Assembly: GCF_019967995.1 (NCBI RefSeq)
Contig: NZ_CP065377.1
Location: forward strand, 682,001 to 746,000
Reading direction: 5' to 3'
Length of the DNA stretch: 64,000 nt
Source: Faecalibacterium prausnitzii
Lineage (GTDB): Bacteria > Bacillota > Clostridia > Oscillospirales > Ruminococcaceae
The position numbers and the translations under genes were made by a program. Under the pieces are notes generated by a model. It was not told where the DNA came from. It searched no databases and worked only from the letters and a program-made list of their open reading frames with translations. Shown here in pieces: positions 18,468 to 26,944 of this stretch (position 1 is its first letter; every line of letters begins with the position of its first letter).

Positions 18468-19574
18468 ATGACAGAAACACAGAATGCAAACCGCTCCGGT
18501 GCGCTCATTGCGATGAGCGGCGGCGTAGACAGCTCGGTTGCAGCCTGGCTGATGCAGCAGAAGGGCTATGCCTGCACCGGCATCACGATGCGGCTCACCC
18601 GCAACGAGACGCTGGGCCAGTCCGGCTTTCACACCTGCTGCTCGGAAAAGGACATCGAAGATGCCGCCGAGGTGGCGTATGCGATGGACATCCCCTATGA
18701 GGTGCTGGATTTCACCGCCGACTTCCGGGAAAAGATCATCGAAAAATTCATCCGGGTCTATGAGGCGGGCGGTACCCCGAACCCCTGCATCGACTGCAAC
18801 CGGTATATGAAGTTCGACCACCTTCTCTCCTGGGCGCGGGAGCATGGGATGGAGTATGTGGTCACAGGCCACTATGCCCGCGTGGAGCAGGACGAGGCCA
18901 CCGGCCGCTGGCTGCTGAAGAAGGGACTGGACGAAGGAAAAGATCAGAGCTATGTGCTTTACAACCTGACGCAGGAGCAGCTGGCCCATGTCCGCCTGCC
19001 GCTGGGGGCACTGCACAAGAGCGAGGTGCGTGAGATCGCGGAGCAGCAGCATTTCATCAACGCCCGCAAGCACGACAGCCAGGACATCTGCTTTGTGCCG
19101 GATGGCGACTACGAAAAGTTCATGGAAGATTTCACCGGCAAGCACTACCCGGCAGGCGATTTCCTCGACGAGGCGGGCCGCAAAGTGGGCACCCACAAGG
19201 GGGCCGTGCGGTATACCATCGGCCAGCGGAAGGGTCTGGGCCTTGCCATGGGCGCACCGGTCTATGTCTGCGCCAAGGATATGCAGGCCAATACGGTCAC
19301 GGTCGGCCCGGAGAAAAGCCTGTTTGACCGCATCGTCTACGCCGAGGAGGCCAACTGGATCGCCATCCCGGCGCTGACGGCCCCGCTGCGGGTCACGGCC
19401 CGCACCCGGTATCATCAGGTCGAGCAGGCCGCGACCGTCTACCCGGCGGGCGAGGATCGGTTCCGGCTGGAATTTGACGAGCCGCAGCGCGCGCCTACGC
19501 CAGGGCAGGCGGTGGTGCTGTATCAGGGCGATGTGGTCCTGGGCGGCGGCACCATCGTGCGGGTGGAAAAGTGA
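18468..19574 (+). CDS. mnmA: tRNA-specific 2-thiouridylase MnmA
   Basis: About 368 residues. It makes 2-thiouridine at the wobble base of Lys, Glu and Gln tRNAs with sulfur handed on by a cysteine desulfurase. The PP-loop SGGVDSS lies near the N-terminus, the catalytic cysteines are in NPCIDCNRYMKF and HDSQDICFVPDG, and the tRNA-binding GHYARVE and QSYVLYNLTQEQL segments are present. I prefer ATG 18468 because GAGGAA lies 5 bp upstream; an in-frame ATG at 18456 has no ribosome site. The neighbouring cca and tcdA are also tRNA-modification genes. Confidence 0.95.
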   Translation: MTETQNANRSGALIAMSGGVDSSVAAWLMQQKGYACTGITMRLTRNETLGQSGFHTCCSEKDIEDAAEVAYAMDIPYEVLDFTADFREKIIEKFIRVYEAGGTPNPCIDCNRYMKFDHLLSWAREHGMEYVVTGHYARVEQDEATGRWLLKKGLDEGKDQSYVLYNLTQEQLAHVRLPLGALHKSEVREIAEQQHFINARKHDSQDICFVPDGDYEKFMEDFTGKHYPAGDFLDEAGRKVGTHKGAVRYTIGQRKGLGLAMGAPVYVCAKDMQANTVTVGPEKSLFDRIVYAEEANWIAIPALTAPLRVTARTRYHQVEQAATVYPAGEDRFRLEFDEPQRAPTPGQAVVLYQGDVVLGGGTIVRVEK

Positions 19575-19665
19575 CCCGCTCCCCGGTGGGAGCGCATGAT
19601 GAAGCAACCGAAAACCGGCTGCGCCGGGCAGGCGCGGCAGGACCAGAGAAGTGGAGAGTATCGAT

Positions 19666-20436
19666 ATGCAAGATCAGTATTCCCGCACCCAGCTGCTGCT
19701 GGGCAAGGAAGCCATGGAAACGCTGCACCATTCCCGCGTGGCAGTGTTCGGCATCGGCGGCGTGGGCGGCTATACCGTTGAGGCACTGGCCCGCAGCGGC
19801 GTGGGTGCGCTGGACCTCATCGACGACGATAAGGTCTGCCTGACCAACCTGAACCGCCAGATCGTGGCCACCCACAAGACGGTGGGGCAGTACAAGGTGG
19901 ATGTGGCGGAACAGCGCATCCACGAGATCGACCCCAACATCAAGGTCACGACCTACAAGACCTTCTTCACCCCGGAGACGCAGGACCAGTTCGATTTCAC
20001 CCAGTACGACTATGTGGTGGATGCCATCGACACCGTCACCGGCAAGATCGCGCTGGTGGTCAAGGCAAAGGAGGCGGGCACGCCCATCATCTGTGCCATG
20101 GGCGCAGGCAACAAGATGGACCCCACCCGCTTTGAGGTGACGGATATCTACAAAACTTCCGTCTGCCCGCTGGCCAAGGTCATGCGCACCGAGTGCCGCA
20201 AGCGGAAGATCAAGCACCTGAAGGTCGTCTACTCCAAGGAGCCTGCCATGACGCCCATCGAGGATGATTCCATCAGCTGCAAGAATCACTGCATCTGCCC
20301 GCCGGGCACCCAGCGCAAGTGCACCATCCGCCGCTCCGTCCCCGGCTCCAATGCCTTTGTGCCGTCGGTCGCCGGCCTCATCATCGGCGGCGAGGTCGTC
20401 AAGGACCTCATCGGTTTCGTGCCTCTGAAGGGGTAA
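19666..20436 (+). CDS. tcdA: tRNA threonylcarbamoyladenosine dehydratase (ThiF/MoeB-like)
   Basis: A 256-residue E1-like enzyme. TcdA uses ATP to cyclise the t6A base next to the tRNA anticodon into ct6A. The nucleotide-binding VFGIGGVGGYTVEALARSG is near residues 25-45, followed by the ATP-contact segment DDDKVCLTNLNRQI and the family's VVDAIDTVTGKIALV. Two C-terminal cysteine clusters (NHCICPPGTQRKC and the earlier VCPLAKVMRTEC) are typical. ATG 19666 is preceded by GTGGAGAG; a GTG at 19651 is a longer alternative. tsaB and tsaE, needed for the t6A substrate, lie at 28-29 kb. Confidence 0.9.
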   Translation: MQDQYSRTQLLLGKEAMETLHHSRVAVFGIGGVGGYTVEALARSGVGALDLIDDDKVCLTNLNRQIVATHKTVGQYKVDVAEQRIHEIDPNIKVTTYKTFFTPETQDQFDFTQYDYVVDAIDTVTGKIALVVKAKEAGTPIICAMGAGNKMDPTRFEVTDIYKTSVCPLAKVMRTECRKRKIKHLKVVYSKEPAMTPIEDDSISCKNHCICPPGTQRKCTIRRSVPGSNAFVPSVAGLIIGGEVVKDLIGFVPLKG

Positions 20437-20437
20437 A

Positions 20438-20487
20438 CCCTCTCAGTCTCGCAAACATGCTCGACAGCTCCCCCGAAAGGGGGAGCT
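20438..20487. repeat. Intergenic palindromic repeat, serves as tcdA terminator
   Basis: CCCTCTCAGTC (20438-20448), a short variable middle, then AGCTCCCCC-GAAA-GGGGGAGCT followed by TTTTGTTTT. The last hairpin is a good terminator. Shares both end boxes with the units at 23098 (inverted) and 34113. Confidence 0.8.
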
Positions 20488-20548
20488 TTTGTTTTATAAA
20501 AAGTGCGCGAAGCAATGACGAAGAGGGGAAAATCCTTGCATAAAACAA

Positions 20549-20638
20549 ATTTGCAAATAAATTGCAAATTCCTCTTGCAATTTGCGCCGAAACCATGTAT
20601 AATCTCCCTTGCACGAAAACGCAATCAATTTGCAATTT
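20549..20638 (+). promoter_or_regulatory. Promoter of the metal exporter with TTTGCAA operator array
   Basis: TTGCAA (20575-20580), 17 bp, TATAAT (20598-20603). Four related palindromic sites surround it: ATTTGCAAAT (20549-20558), AATTGCAAATT (20560-20570), TTGCAATTTGC (20575-20585, over the -35 box) and AATTTGCAATTT (20627-20638). Sites both upstream and downstream suggest repression, possibly by looping. I do not recognise the regulator; a metal sensor is an inference from the gene. Confidence 0.65.
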
Positions 20639-20678
20639 ACAAAACTGAAGCGCCATTCTGGTGCAAGGAGAACCCCGT

Positions 20679-21566
20679 ATGGAACTGTTTTTGGATGTTT
20701 TGGGCGAGAGCCTGGTCGATACGGCCAAGATGCTGCCCTTTCTGTTTTTGGCCTATCTGTTCATTGAATACGTCGAGCACCGCCACGGCGAGAAGATCGA
20801 GGCCGTGCTGGAACGCAGCGGCCGCTGGGGGGCCATCCCGGCGTCGCTGCTGGGCTGTGTGCCGCAGTGCGGCTTTTCGGCCATTGCGTCGAACTTTTAT
20901 GCCTCCCGCGTCATCTCGCTGGGCACCCTCATCGCGGTGTTCATCGCCACCAGCGACGAGGCGGTGCCGCTGCTGATCTCGATGCCGGCGTACTGGGATA
21001 AGCTCGTGCTGCTGATGGTCATCAAGGTGCTGTACGCCATTGCGGTGGGTCTGGTGCTGGACTTTGTGCTCCGCGGCATCCTGCCCAAGTCTCTGCGGGG
21101 CGGCTACACCGGCAGCGCCGATGAGATCGACTGCCATGAGACCCACGACGATGAGGAGGGGCATGAACGCCCCATCTGGCAGGCCGCGCTCCGCCATACG
21201 CTGGAGATCTTCGTCTTCATCTTCGGGTTCAGCCTGCTCTTCGGCCTCATCGTCGAGGGCGTGGGCGAGGATGTGTTCGCGGACGTTCTGGGCCAGATGG
21301 GCTTCTTCCAGCCGGTGTTCTCGGCGCTGGTGGGCCTCATCCCCAACTGTGCGGCCAGCGTTCTGTTGACCCAGCTCTATGTTGAAGGCGCCCTCCGCTT
21401 TTCCAGCCTGGTGGCGGGCTTGTGCACCGGCGCGGGCGTGGGCCTGGCGGTGCTCTGGCGGGCGAACCCCTCCTGGAAGCAGAACCTCTTCATCACCGGC
21501 CTGACCTGGGCCTCCGGCGCTGCCGTGGGCGTGGGCATCCAGCTCGTGGTCGCGCTGGTGGGCTGA
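20679..21566 (+). CDS. ArsP_2/DUF2899-type heavy-metal (putative manganese) exporter
   Basis: A 295-residue polytopic membrane protein of the family annotated as putative 10-TM heavy-metal or manganese exporter. Two halves are related: each contains a P.CG/N-type turn (LGCVPQCGFSAIASNFY in the first, GLIPNCAASVLLTQLY in the second) inside membrane helices, as expected for an internal duplication. The central loop CHETHDDEEGHERP is rich in His, Asp and Glu and could bind metal. ATG 20679 follows CAAGGAG. It is a single-gene unit with a complex promoter and its own terminator. Substrate is unproven. Confidence 0.82.
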   Translation: MELFLDVLGESLVDTAKMLPFLFLAYLFIEYVEHRHGEKIEAVLERSGRWGAIPASLLGCVPQCGFSAIASNFYASRVISLGTLIAVFIATSDEAVPLLISMPAYWDKLVLLMVIKVLYAIAVGLVLDFVLRGILPKSLRGGYTGSADEIDCHETHDDEEGHERPIWQAALRHTLEIFVFIFGFSLLFGLIVEGVGEDVFADVLGQMGFFQPVFSALVGLIPNCAASVLLTQLYVEGALRFSSLVAGLCTGAGVGLAVLWRANPSWKQNLFITGLTWASGAAVGVGIQLVVALVG

Positions 21567-21587
21567 GCCGGATTTATTATTTGATCT

Positions 21588-21618
21588 GCCGTCCTGAAAT
21601 TGCTCAGGGCGGCTTTTT
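21588..21618 (+). terminator. Terminator of the metal exporter gene
   Basis: GCCGTCCTGA and TCAGGGCGGC (one G-U pair) with a short loop, then TTTTTG. Confidence 0.85.
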
Positions 21619-21659
21619 GTGGTATACTGGAACATATCATAAAAGCAAGGGAGAACACC

Positions 21660-22550
21660 ATGCAATATCAACTTCTGGCAAGTGATTTCGATAACACGCT
21701 GGTCCCCTTCGGGGAGCCGAAGGCCCACCCGGCGGTGGTCCGGGCCGTGAAAAAGATGCAGGCGGCGGGCGGCAGGTTCGTGCTCAGCACCGGGCGCGGG
21801 TACTGCGTCGTCAACAAAGAGCAGCTGGGCGGCATCCGCTTCGATTACGCCATCACCTGCAACGGGGCCTGTGTCGTGGACAAAAACGGCACCGTCGTGG
21901 CCGAACATCCGCTGACCAACGAGGAAATGTACGCCCTCGTGGATTTCTGCGAGGATTACAACTACCCGTTGCAGTTCAACTACCGGGATGCCTATTACGC
22001 CTACTGCGAGTACGATGCGCTGAAGAGCTTCTACGATTCCCTGCCGAAAAGCGGCCTGACCTGCCTGGATGGTGAGGACCAGGACCGCCACCTCATCGAC
22101 ATGCCCCACGCGGCCTTCGTGGTCATGCCGCCGCAGGAGCTGTCCCGCTTCCACGAAAAGTTCGGCCACCTGGGCCTGCACTTCATGCAGACGGGCGGCG
22201 TCGGCCGAGACGGCTGGTGCTGCTACGACGTCGTGCGCGGCGGCATGGATAAAGGCGTGGGGCTTTCGGACCTGTGCGAGAAGATGGGCCTGACCCTGGC
22301 CGACGCCGTGGCGGCGGGCGATTCCGCCAACGATGTGGGGATGCTGAAGGCGGCGGGCCTCGGCTGCTGCATGGCCAACGGCACCGCCGACGCAAAGGCT
22401 GCGGCCGACCGCGTCATCGGCGATGTGCGGGAGGACGGCCTGGCCGCGCTCATCGAGGAACTCTGGTTCGACGGCCCGAAGGCTGTGCCCTCCGGCCGCG
22501 ACCTTGGCTCGGCCTGGGACGCGATGGAAAAGGCAGGCGTGGCGGAATGA
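21660..22550 (+). CDS. HAD-superfamily hydrolase, Cof subfamily
   Basis: A 296-residue Cof/YidA-type phosphatase, a group that hydrolyses sugar phosphates or related small phosphates. Motif I is DFDNTLV (nucleophile Asp9, acid/base Asp11), motif II STGR, motif III Lys in MDKGVGLSDL, and motif IV GDSANDVGML. The large type IIb cap lies between motifs II and III. ATG 21660 follows AAGGGAGAAC; upstream codons lie in the preceding terminator. It overlaps the glycosylase gene by 4 bp. The natural substrate cannot be told from sequence. Confidence 0.9.
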   Translation: MQYQLLASDFDNTLVPFGEPKAHPAVVRAVKKMQAAGGRFVLSTGRGYCVVNKEQLGGIRFDYAITCNGACVVDKNGTVVAEHPLTNEEMYALVDFCEDYNYPLQFNYRDAYYAYCEYDALKSFYDSLPKSGLTCLDGEDQDRHLIDMPHAAFVVMPPQELSRFHEKFGHLGLHFMQTGGVGRDGWCCYDVVRGGMDKGVGLSDLCEKMGLTLADAVAAGDSANDVGMLKAAGLGCCMANGTADAKAAADRVIGDVREDGLAALIEELWFDGPKAVPSGRDLGSAWDAMEKAGVAE

Positions 22551-23035
22551 GCTTTGCGCCGGTCTACAGCGAGCACAGCCGCGCCCTCATCCTCGGCACC
22601 TGGCCCAGCCCGAAAAGCCGCGAGATGGCGTTCTATTACGGCCACCCGCAGAACCGCTTCTGGCCCATGCTGGCCGCGCTGACCGGGGAAGCCGTGCCCG
22701 CGCGGGAGGACATCGAGGCCAAAAAGCAGATCATCCTCCGCCATGGTCTGGCGTTGTGGGACACGCTGGAGCGCTGCACCATCACCGGGGCGTCGGATGC
22801 GTCCATCCGGGATGTGGTCCCCAACGACATCGCAGGGCTGCTGGAAAAAGCGCCCATCGAGGCGGTGTTCTGCAACGGGGCGACGGCCTATAAAATTTAT
22901 ACCAGATATCTGGAACCCATCAGCGGGATCCCGGCGGTCAAGCTGCCCAGCACCAGCCCCGCCAACGCCGCCTGCCGCCCCGACCAGCTGAAAGAGATCT
23001 GGGGGAACGCTTTGGAACGCTGGATCTTGCCTTGA
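22547..23035 (+). CDS. DNA-deoxyinosine / mismatch uracil glycosylase family protein
   Basis: A 162-residue member of the uracil-DNA glycosylase superfamily, closest in pattern to the hypoxanthine-DNA glycosylases. ILGTWPSPKSREMAFYYGHPQNRFWPML near the N-terminus is the active-site block of that group, and LPSTSPAN (about 131-138) is the minor-groove loop. Such enzymes remove deaminated bases (uracil or hypoxanthine) to start base-excision repair. ATG 22547 overlaps the preceding stop as ATGA, so the pair is translationally coupled. The exact base preference is inferred. Confidence 0.87.
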   Translation: MSFAPVYSEHSRALILGTWPSPKSREMAFYYGHPQNRFWPMLAALTGEAVPAREDIEAKKQIILRHGLALWDTLERCTITGASDASIRDVVPNDIAGLLEKAPIEAVFCNGATAYKIYTRYLEPISGIPAVKLPSTSPANAACRPDQLKEIWGNALERWILP

Positions 23036-23097
23036 GCGCGAAGCCCGACTGTGCAGGAGCCGCAGGCGACAACGCACAGACCTGCCCGGCCTGCCAA

Positions 23098-23150
23098 GGG
23101 CTCGCCCTATGGGAGAGCTGGCATCGCGGAGCGATGACTGAGAGGGCAAG
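23098..23150. repeat. Intergenic palindromic repeat (inverted orientation)
   Basis: On the minus strand: CCCTCTCAGTC, inner palindrome ATCGCTCCGCGAT, then GCCAGCTCTCCCA. Same end boxes and layout as the copies at 20438 and 34113. There is no T tract, so it is not a standard terminator here. Confidence 0.75.
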
Positions 23151-23194
23151 CCATGAAATCTTGATTTCAAAGCTGTAAATTATTCGTGAAACGC

Positions 23195-23222
23195 TTGCGT
23201 TTTTCCCAAAAGGCTTTATTAT
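23195..23222 (+). promoter_or_regulatory. Promoter of the XpaC-TelA-LemA-TPM operon
   Basis: TTGCGT (23195-23200), 16 bp, TATTAT (23217-23222). Confidence 0.5.
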
Positions 23223-23268
23223 GGAATCATACAGGGAGCCGCAGGCTCCCGGACAAGGAGTTCGAAAC

Positions 23269-23892
23269 ATGAGCAAGATCATTCGCACCTCAAAGCCCAG
23301 CGTTCTGCCGTGGTATGCGGCGGCGCTGGTGTTCGTGGTGCTCTGCGCGGTGCTGCCGGTGTATCAGCTCTGGGCGCTGCTGGTGTCGCTGGGCGGTGCC
23401 TGCGCGGCGTTCGGCGCGGCAAAAAAAATCTGCCCGCCCCGCGTGGTGGAACACGAAGTGCCCTTCCACACCGGCGTGGACGATGTGGACGCCATGCTCA
23501 CCGGGATGCAGAAGCAGCTGGATACCCTCCACGCCCTGAACGAGGCCCTGCCGGACCCGAACCTCTCGGCGGCGATGACCCGGATGGAAAAAGCGGGCCG
23601 CTCCATCGTGGAGACGGTGGAGGCCAGCCCCGCCAAGGCCAAACAGGTGCGTCGGTTCGCCAACTACTACCTGCCCGATGCCGTGAACGTGCTGCAGCAG
23701 TACGCCAGGCTGGCCCGACAAGGCGTCAAGGGCGAGAACGCCGCTTCCATCCGCGCGGAAGTGGAGCGCAATGCGGCGTCCATTGCCACGGCATTTGAAA
23801 ACCAGCTCGATGCCCTCTATGCGGCGGAGAGCATGGACCTCTCGGCAGACCTGACCGTGCTGCAGAACATGCTCAAGGGCCAGGGCTTATAA
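23269..23892 (+). CDS. XpaC-like membrane protein
   Basis: A 207-residue protein with two closely spaced N-terminal membrane helices (about 11-30 and 32-50) and a helical cytoplasmic part. The segments VDAMLTGMQKQLDTLHALNEAL and FANYYLPDAVNVLQQYARL are typical of the family first described as 5-bromo-4-chloroindolyl-phosphate hydrolysis protein XpaC, whose real function is unknown. It is almost always next to telA, as here. ATG 23269 follows AAGGAG; the next gene begins 64 bp on. Probable job: partner of TelA in coping with membrane or toxic-anion stress (inference). Confidence 0.82.
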   Translation: MSKIIRTSKPSVLPWYAAALVFVVLCAVLPVYQLWALLVSLGGACAAFGAAKKICPPRVVEHEVPFHTGVDDVDAMLTGMQKQLDTLHALNEALPDPNLSAAMTRMEKAGRSIVETVEASPAKAKQVRRFANYYLPDAVNVLQQYARLARQGVKGENAASIRAEVERNAASIATAFENQLDALYAAESMDLSADLTVLQNMLKGQGL

Positions 23893-23956
23893 CGGAAGAC
23901 CGGCGCAGGCCGCCGTGCGGCAGGCGCTGTTGGAACTGGAAAGGACGGAATCAACA

Positions 23957-25111
23957 ATGGCTGATAACAATACCCTGAATTTTGACCTCGATGCCCCCGC
24001 AGTACCCACTCTGACGCTGGACCCCGCTCCCGCTGCTGCGCCGGTGGAGGAGAAGAAGGAAGCCCCCGCCCCCGCCGCACCGGAAGTCCGGCTGACCCCG
24101 GAGGAGCAGGCGATGGTGGATTCTTTCGCAGAAAAGATCGACATCACCAACAGTCAGCAGGTGCTGCAGTACGGCTCCGCCTGCCAGAAAAAGATCGGCG
24201 ACTTCTCCGAAGCCGCCCTCTCCAAGGTCTCCACCAAAGATCTGGGCGAGGTGGGCGACATGATCACCGACCTCATCGGGGAGCTGAAGAGCTTCGACGC
24301 CAACGAAGAACAGCAGAAGGGCATTTTGGGTTTCTTCAAGAAGAAGGGCGACCAGCTGGACAACCTCAAGACCAAGTACAGCAAGGCCGAGACGAATGTG
24401 GAGAACATCCAGTCCATGCTGGAGGGCCATCAGGTCCAGCTGCTCAAGGATATCGCGATGCTGGATAAGATGTACGACCTGAATATGGCCTACTTTAAGG
24501 AGCTGAGCATGTATATCCTGGCCGGCAAAAAGAAGCTGGCCGAGGTCCGCGCCAACGAGCTGCAGCAGGCCATGGACAAGGCGAAGACCTCCGGCCTGCC
24601 CGAAGATGCCCAGGCTGCCCGCGACCTGGCCGACCAGTGCGAGCGCTTTGAAAAGAAGCTCTATGATCTGGAGCTGACCCGGAACATCAGCCTGCAGATG
24701 GGCCCGCAGATCCGTCTGCTGCAGAACAACAACACCATGATGGCCGAAAAGATCCAGTCCACCATCGTGAACACCATCCCCCTGTGGAAGAACCAGATGG
24801 TGCTGGCACTGGGTCTGGCCCACACCCAGAAGGCCATGCAGGCCGAGCGCGCCGTCACCGACATGACCAACGACCTGCTCAAGAAAAACGCCGAGGCCCT
24901 CAAAATGGGCACCATCGAGACGGCCAGGGAGTCCCAGCGCGGCGTGGTCGATATCGAGACGCTGCAGCAGACGAACAAGAGCCTCATCGAGACCCTCGAC
25001 GAGCTGAACAAGATCCAGAACGAGGGCCGCGCAAAGCGGGTGGCGGCTGAGCAGGAGCTGACCCGCATCGAGGACGAACTCAAGACCAAGATGATGGAGA
25101 TCCGGAGCTAA
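23957..25111 (+). CDS. telA: TelA-family toxic anion resistance protein
   Basis: A 384-residue, mostly alpha-helical cytoplasmic protein of the TelA/KlaA family. After a Pro/Ala-rich start (about 15-50), the conserved core includes GFFKKKGDQLDNLKTKY, LDKMYDLNMAYFKELSMYILAGKKKL and the strongly conserved IRLLQNNNTMMAEKIQSTIVNTIPLWKNQ. Family members have been linked to tellurite and to cell-envelope antimicrobials, with no known enzyme activity. ATG 23957 is preceded by GGAAAGGACGGA. Only one base separates it from the next gene. Confidence 0.92.
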   Translation: MADNNTLNFDLDAPAVPTLTLDPAPAAAPVEEKKEAPAPAAPEVRLTPEEQAMVDSFAEKIDITNSQQVLQYGSACQKKIGDFSEAALSKVSTKDLGEVGDMITDLIGELKSFDANEEQQKGILGFFKKKGDQLDNLKTKYSKAETNVENIQSMLEGHQVQLLKDIAMLDKMYDLNMAYFKELSMYILAGKKKLAEVRANELQQAMDKAKTSGLPEDAQAARDLADQCERFEKKLYDLELTRNISLQMGPQIRLLQNNNTMMAEKIQSTIVNTIPLWKNQMVLALGLAHTQKAMQAERAVTDMTNDLLKKNAEALKMGTIETARESQRGVVDIETLQQTNKSLIETLDELNKIQNEGRAKRVAAEQELTRIEDELKTKMMEIRS

Positions 25112-25112
25112 A

Positions 25113-25871
25113 ATGGCGAACGCAGATTTTTCCCAGAATCAGAATCCCAACCCCGGCGGCTTTGACGCAGGCAGCTACCGCGAGGCGGCACCGAAGACCG
25201 AAACGGCCCGCCTGACCCCGGCACAGCAGAAGCTGGCCGGGCTGGAAGCGGCCCTTCCGGCGGCGCTGCGCACCCAGGGCGCGGCCCTTGCGCTGAGCGT
25301 GGTGGTCATGCTGGCGGCATTCTTCGGCTTTGGCGGGGCCAAGCTCAAGGCCAAGGCCAACGAAGCCGCCAAGTGGTACACCGTCGGTGTTTCAGCCGAT
25401 GGCGGCTACACCCTGAGCGAAGAGCTGACCACCCGCGCCAACACGGCGGCGAACATCCTCACCACCGGTGTCAATACGCTGGGGGCCGACAATACCGAGG
25501 TGCTGGCGGCGCAGGACGCGCTGAGCGATTTCAACGCCTGCCTGGAAGCCGTGCAGAACGGCGGAAAAAAACAGTCCCTGACGGCGCTGCCCTATTATCA
25601 GGGCAGCACGATGCAGGCACTCTATCAGGCCGATGCGGCGCTGGGCGCGGCCATCGACCAGCTCTACGCAAAATTGCAGGAGCAGGCCGCCGACCCCATG
25701 AAGATGGGCGCGGTGCAGGGCCAGTACGGTCAGTTCAACAGCGCGGCTACCATCATAGGCAACCTGACCTATAACGAAAAGGTCTACGCGTATCAGAAGG
25801 ACACCGGCGGCTTCCCGGCCAGTGTGCTGAAAAGCCTGTTCGGCGTCAAGGAGGTGGAACCTTTCGCATGA
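25113..25871 (+). CDS. LemA-like membrane protein
   Basis: A 252-residue protein with a Pro/Gln-rich cytoplasmic start, one membrane helix (about 50-72) and a helical outer domain. The end of the protein, YNEKVYAYQKDTGGFPASVLKSLFGVKEVEPF, matches the C-terminal signature of LemA proteins (YN..V..Y....FP...L...FG). It starts one base after telA and overlaps the TPM gene by 4 bp. LemA proteins often sit next to TPM-domain proteins; their biochemical role is unknown. The N-terminal extension before the helix is longer than in typical LemA. Confidence 0.78.
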   Translation: MANADFSQNQNPNPGGFDAGSYREAAPKTETARLTPAQQKLAGLEAALPAALRTQGAALALSVVVMLAAFFGFGGAKLKAKANEAAKWYTVGVSADGGYTLSEELTTRANTAANILTTGVNTLGADNTEVLAAQDALSDFNACLEAVQNGGKKQSLTALPYYQGSTMQALYQADAALGAAIDQLYAKLQEQAADPMKMGAVQGQYGQFNSAATIIGNLTYNEKVYAYQKDTGGFPASVLKSLFGVKEVEPFA

Positions 25872-26890
25872 AAACGATGAAACGATTTGCTTCCCGGCTG
25901 TGTGCTGTGCTGCTGGTCCTGACGGTCGGCGTTACGGCGCTGGTGCCCGCTGCCTTTGCGGCCAAGGCCCAGCTGCCCAGCCTGCCCAGCGACCAGTGCG
26001 TCGTGGACGATGCCAATGTCCTGAGCGACAGCACCACCACGACGATCGAGAACCTCAACGCCCAGCTGACCGAACAGTGCAGCGGGGCACAGATCGGCGT
26101 ACTGACCGTGGAGTACACGGGCAGCGTCTCCACCGAGGACTACGCCGTGCAGGCCGCCAACGCCTGGGGGCTGGGCAGCTCCAGCAACAACAACGGTGTG
26201 CTCATCCTTCTGGTGATGCAGTCCCAGCAGTATGCGGACGGCGACTATTATCTGGCGACAGGCGACGGCTTCCGCAACACAACGCTGGAAAAGCAGGCCA
26301 GCGCCATTGCGCAGACCATGGAGGACAGCTTTGCGGCGGGCGACTATGACGCCGCCGTGACCACCTGTGCCCAGAATGTGGCCAGCACCATTGCCGACAT
26401 CTACGGCGTGACCCTGAGCGGCACGACCGGCAGCACCGGCACGGTGGGCAATGGCAATACGGGCAGTTACAAGGATCCCTATTACGATGCCCCGGCGGCA
26501 TCCTATCAATCGCCCTTCGTGACGCTTCTGTCCGTTCTGGTCATCCTGTTTGCCCTGAAGGTAATCTTCAGCGGCATCCGGTATGGCATGGGCGGTGGCT
26601 TCGGCCCCTTCTTCGGCTTTGGTCTGGGCTACGGTCTGGGCAGCCGGCGCCGCCGCAGACCTCCGTATGACGACTGGGGCCCCGGCGGCCCGCGCGGCCC
26701 CAGAGGCCCCCGCCCGCCCCGTCCGCCGCGCGGCGGCGGGCCGCGTCCTCCCCGTGGGGGCGGCGGCTTCGGCGGTGGTTCCTTTGGTGGCGGCATGGGC
26801 GGCGGACGTTCCGGCGGCAGTTTTGGCGGCGGGAGCTTCCACGCAGGCGGCGGCTCGTTCCATGGCGGCGGCGGTGGCCGCGGCAGATAA
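25868..26890 (+). CDS. TPM-domain (YgcG-family) membrane protein with Gly/Pro/Arg tail
   Basis: A 340-residue protein. Signal peptide 1-32 (AAFA), extracytoplasmic TPM domain about 40-180 containing VVDDANVLSD, IGVLTVEYTGS and NNNGVLILLVM, a membrane helix at about 217-236, then a low-complexity tail of Pro-Arg-Gly and Gly-Ser-Phe repeats, characteristic of YgcG-like proteins. TPM domains have been tied to phosphatase-like folds and to photosystem repair in plants; in bacteria the role is open. It is the last gene of the operon and overlaps the LemA-like gene (ATGA). Confidence 0.88.
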   Translation: MKTMKRFASRLCAVLLVLTVGVTALVPAAFAAKAQLPSLPSDQCVVDDANVLSDSTTTTIENLNAQLTEQCSGAQIGVLTVEYTGSVSTEDYAVQAANAWGLGSSSNNNGVLILLVMQSQQYADGDYYLATGDGFRNTTLEKQASAIAQTMEDSFAAGDYDAAVTTCAQNVASTIADIYGVTLSGTTGSTGTVGNGNTGSYKDPYYDAPAASYQSPFVTLLSVLVILFALKVIFSGIRYGMGGGFGPFFGFGLGYGLGSRRRRRPPYDDWGPGGPRGPRGPRPPRPPRGGGPRPPRGGGGFGGGSFGGGMGGGRSGGSFGGGSFHAGGGSFHGGGGGRGR

Positions 26891-26893
26891 GCA

Positions 26894-26931
26894 AAAAAAT
26901 GGCTGTGCAGCCGGGCTGCACAGCCATTTTT
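26894..26931. terminator. Bidirectional terminator
   Basis: ATGGCTGTGCAG and CTGCACAGCCAT with A-rich and T-rich flanks on the two sides, so it can end both the TPM operon and upp. Confidence 0.9.
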
Positions 26932-26944
26932 CGTTCGGTTGAGA

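Larger units (their letters stand above)
23036..23268. other. Intergenic stretch with repeat and XpaC-operon leader
   Basis: No gene is seen in this 233-bp gap. It holds a family-type palindromic repeat (23098-23150), a promoter (23195-23222) and a small leader hairpin GGGAGCC/GGCTCCC at 23234-23250 upstream of the xpaC-like start. Confidence 0.7.
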
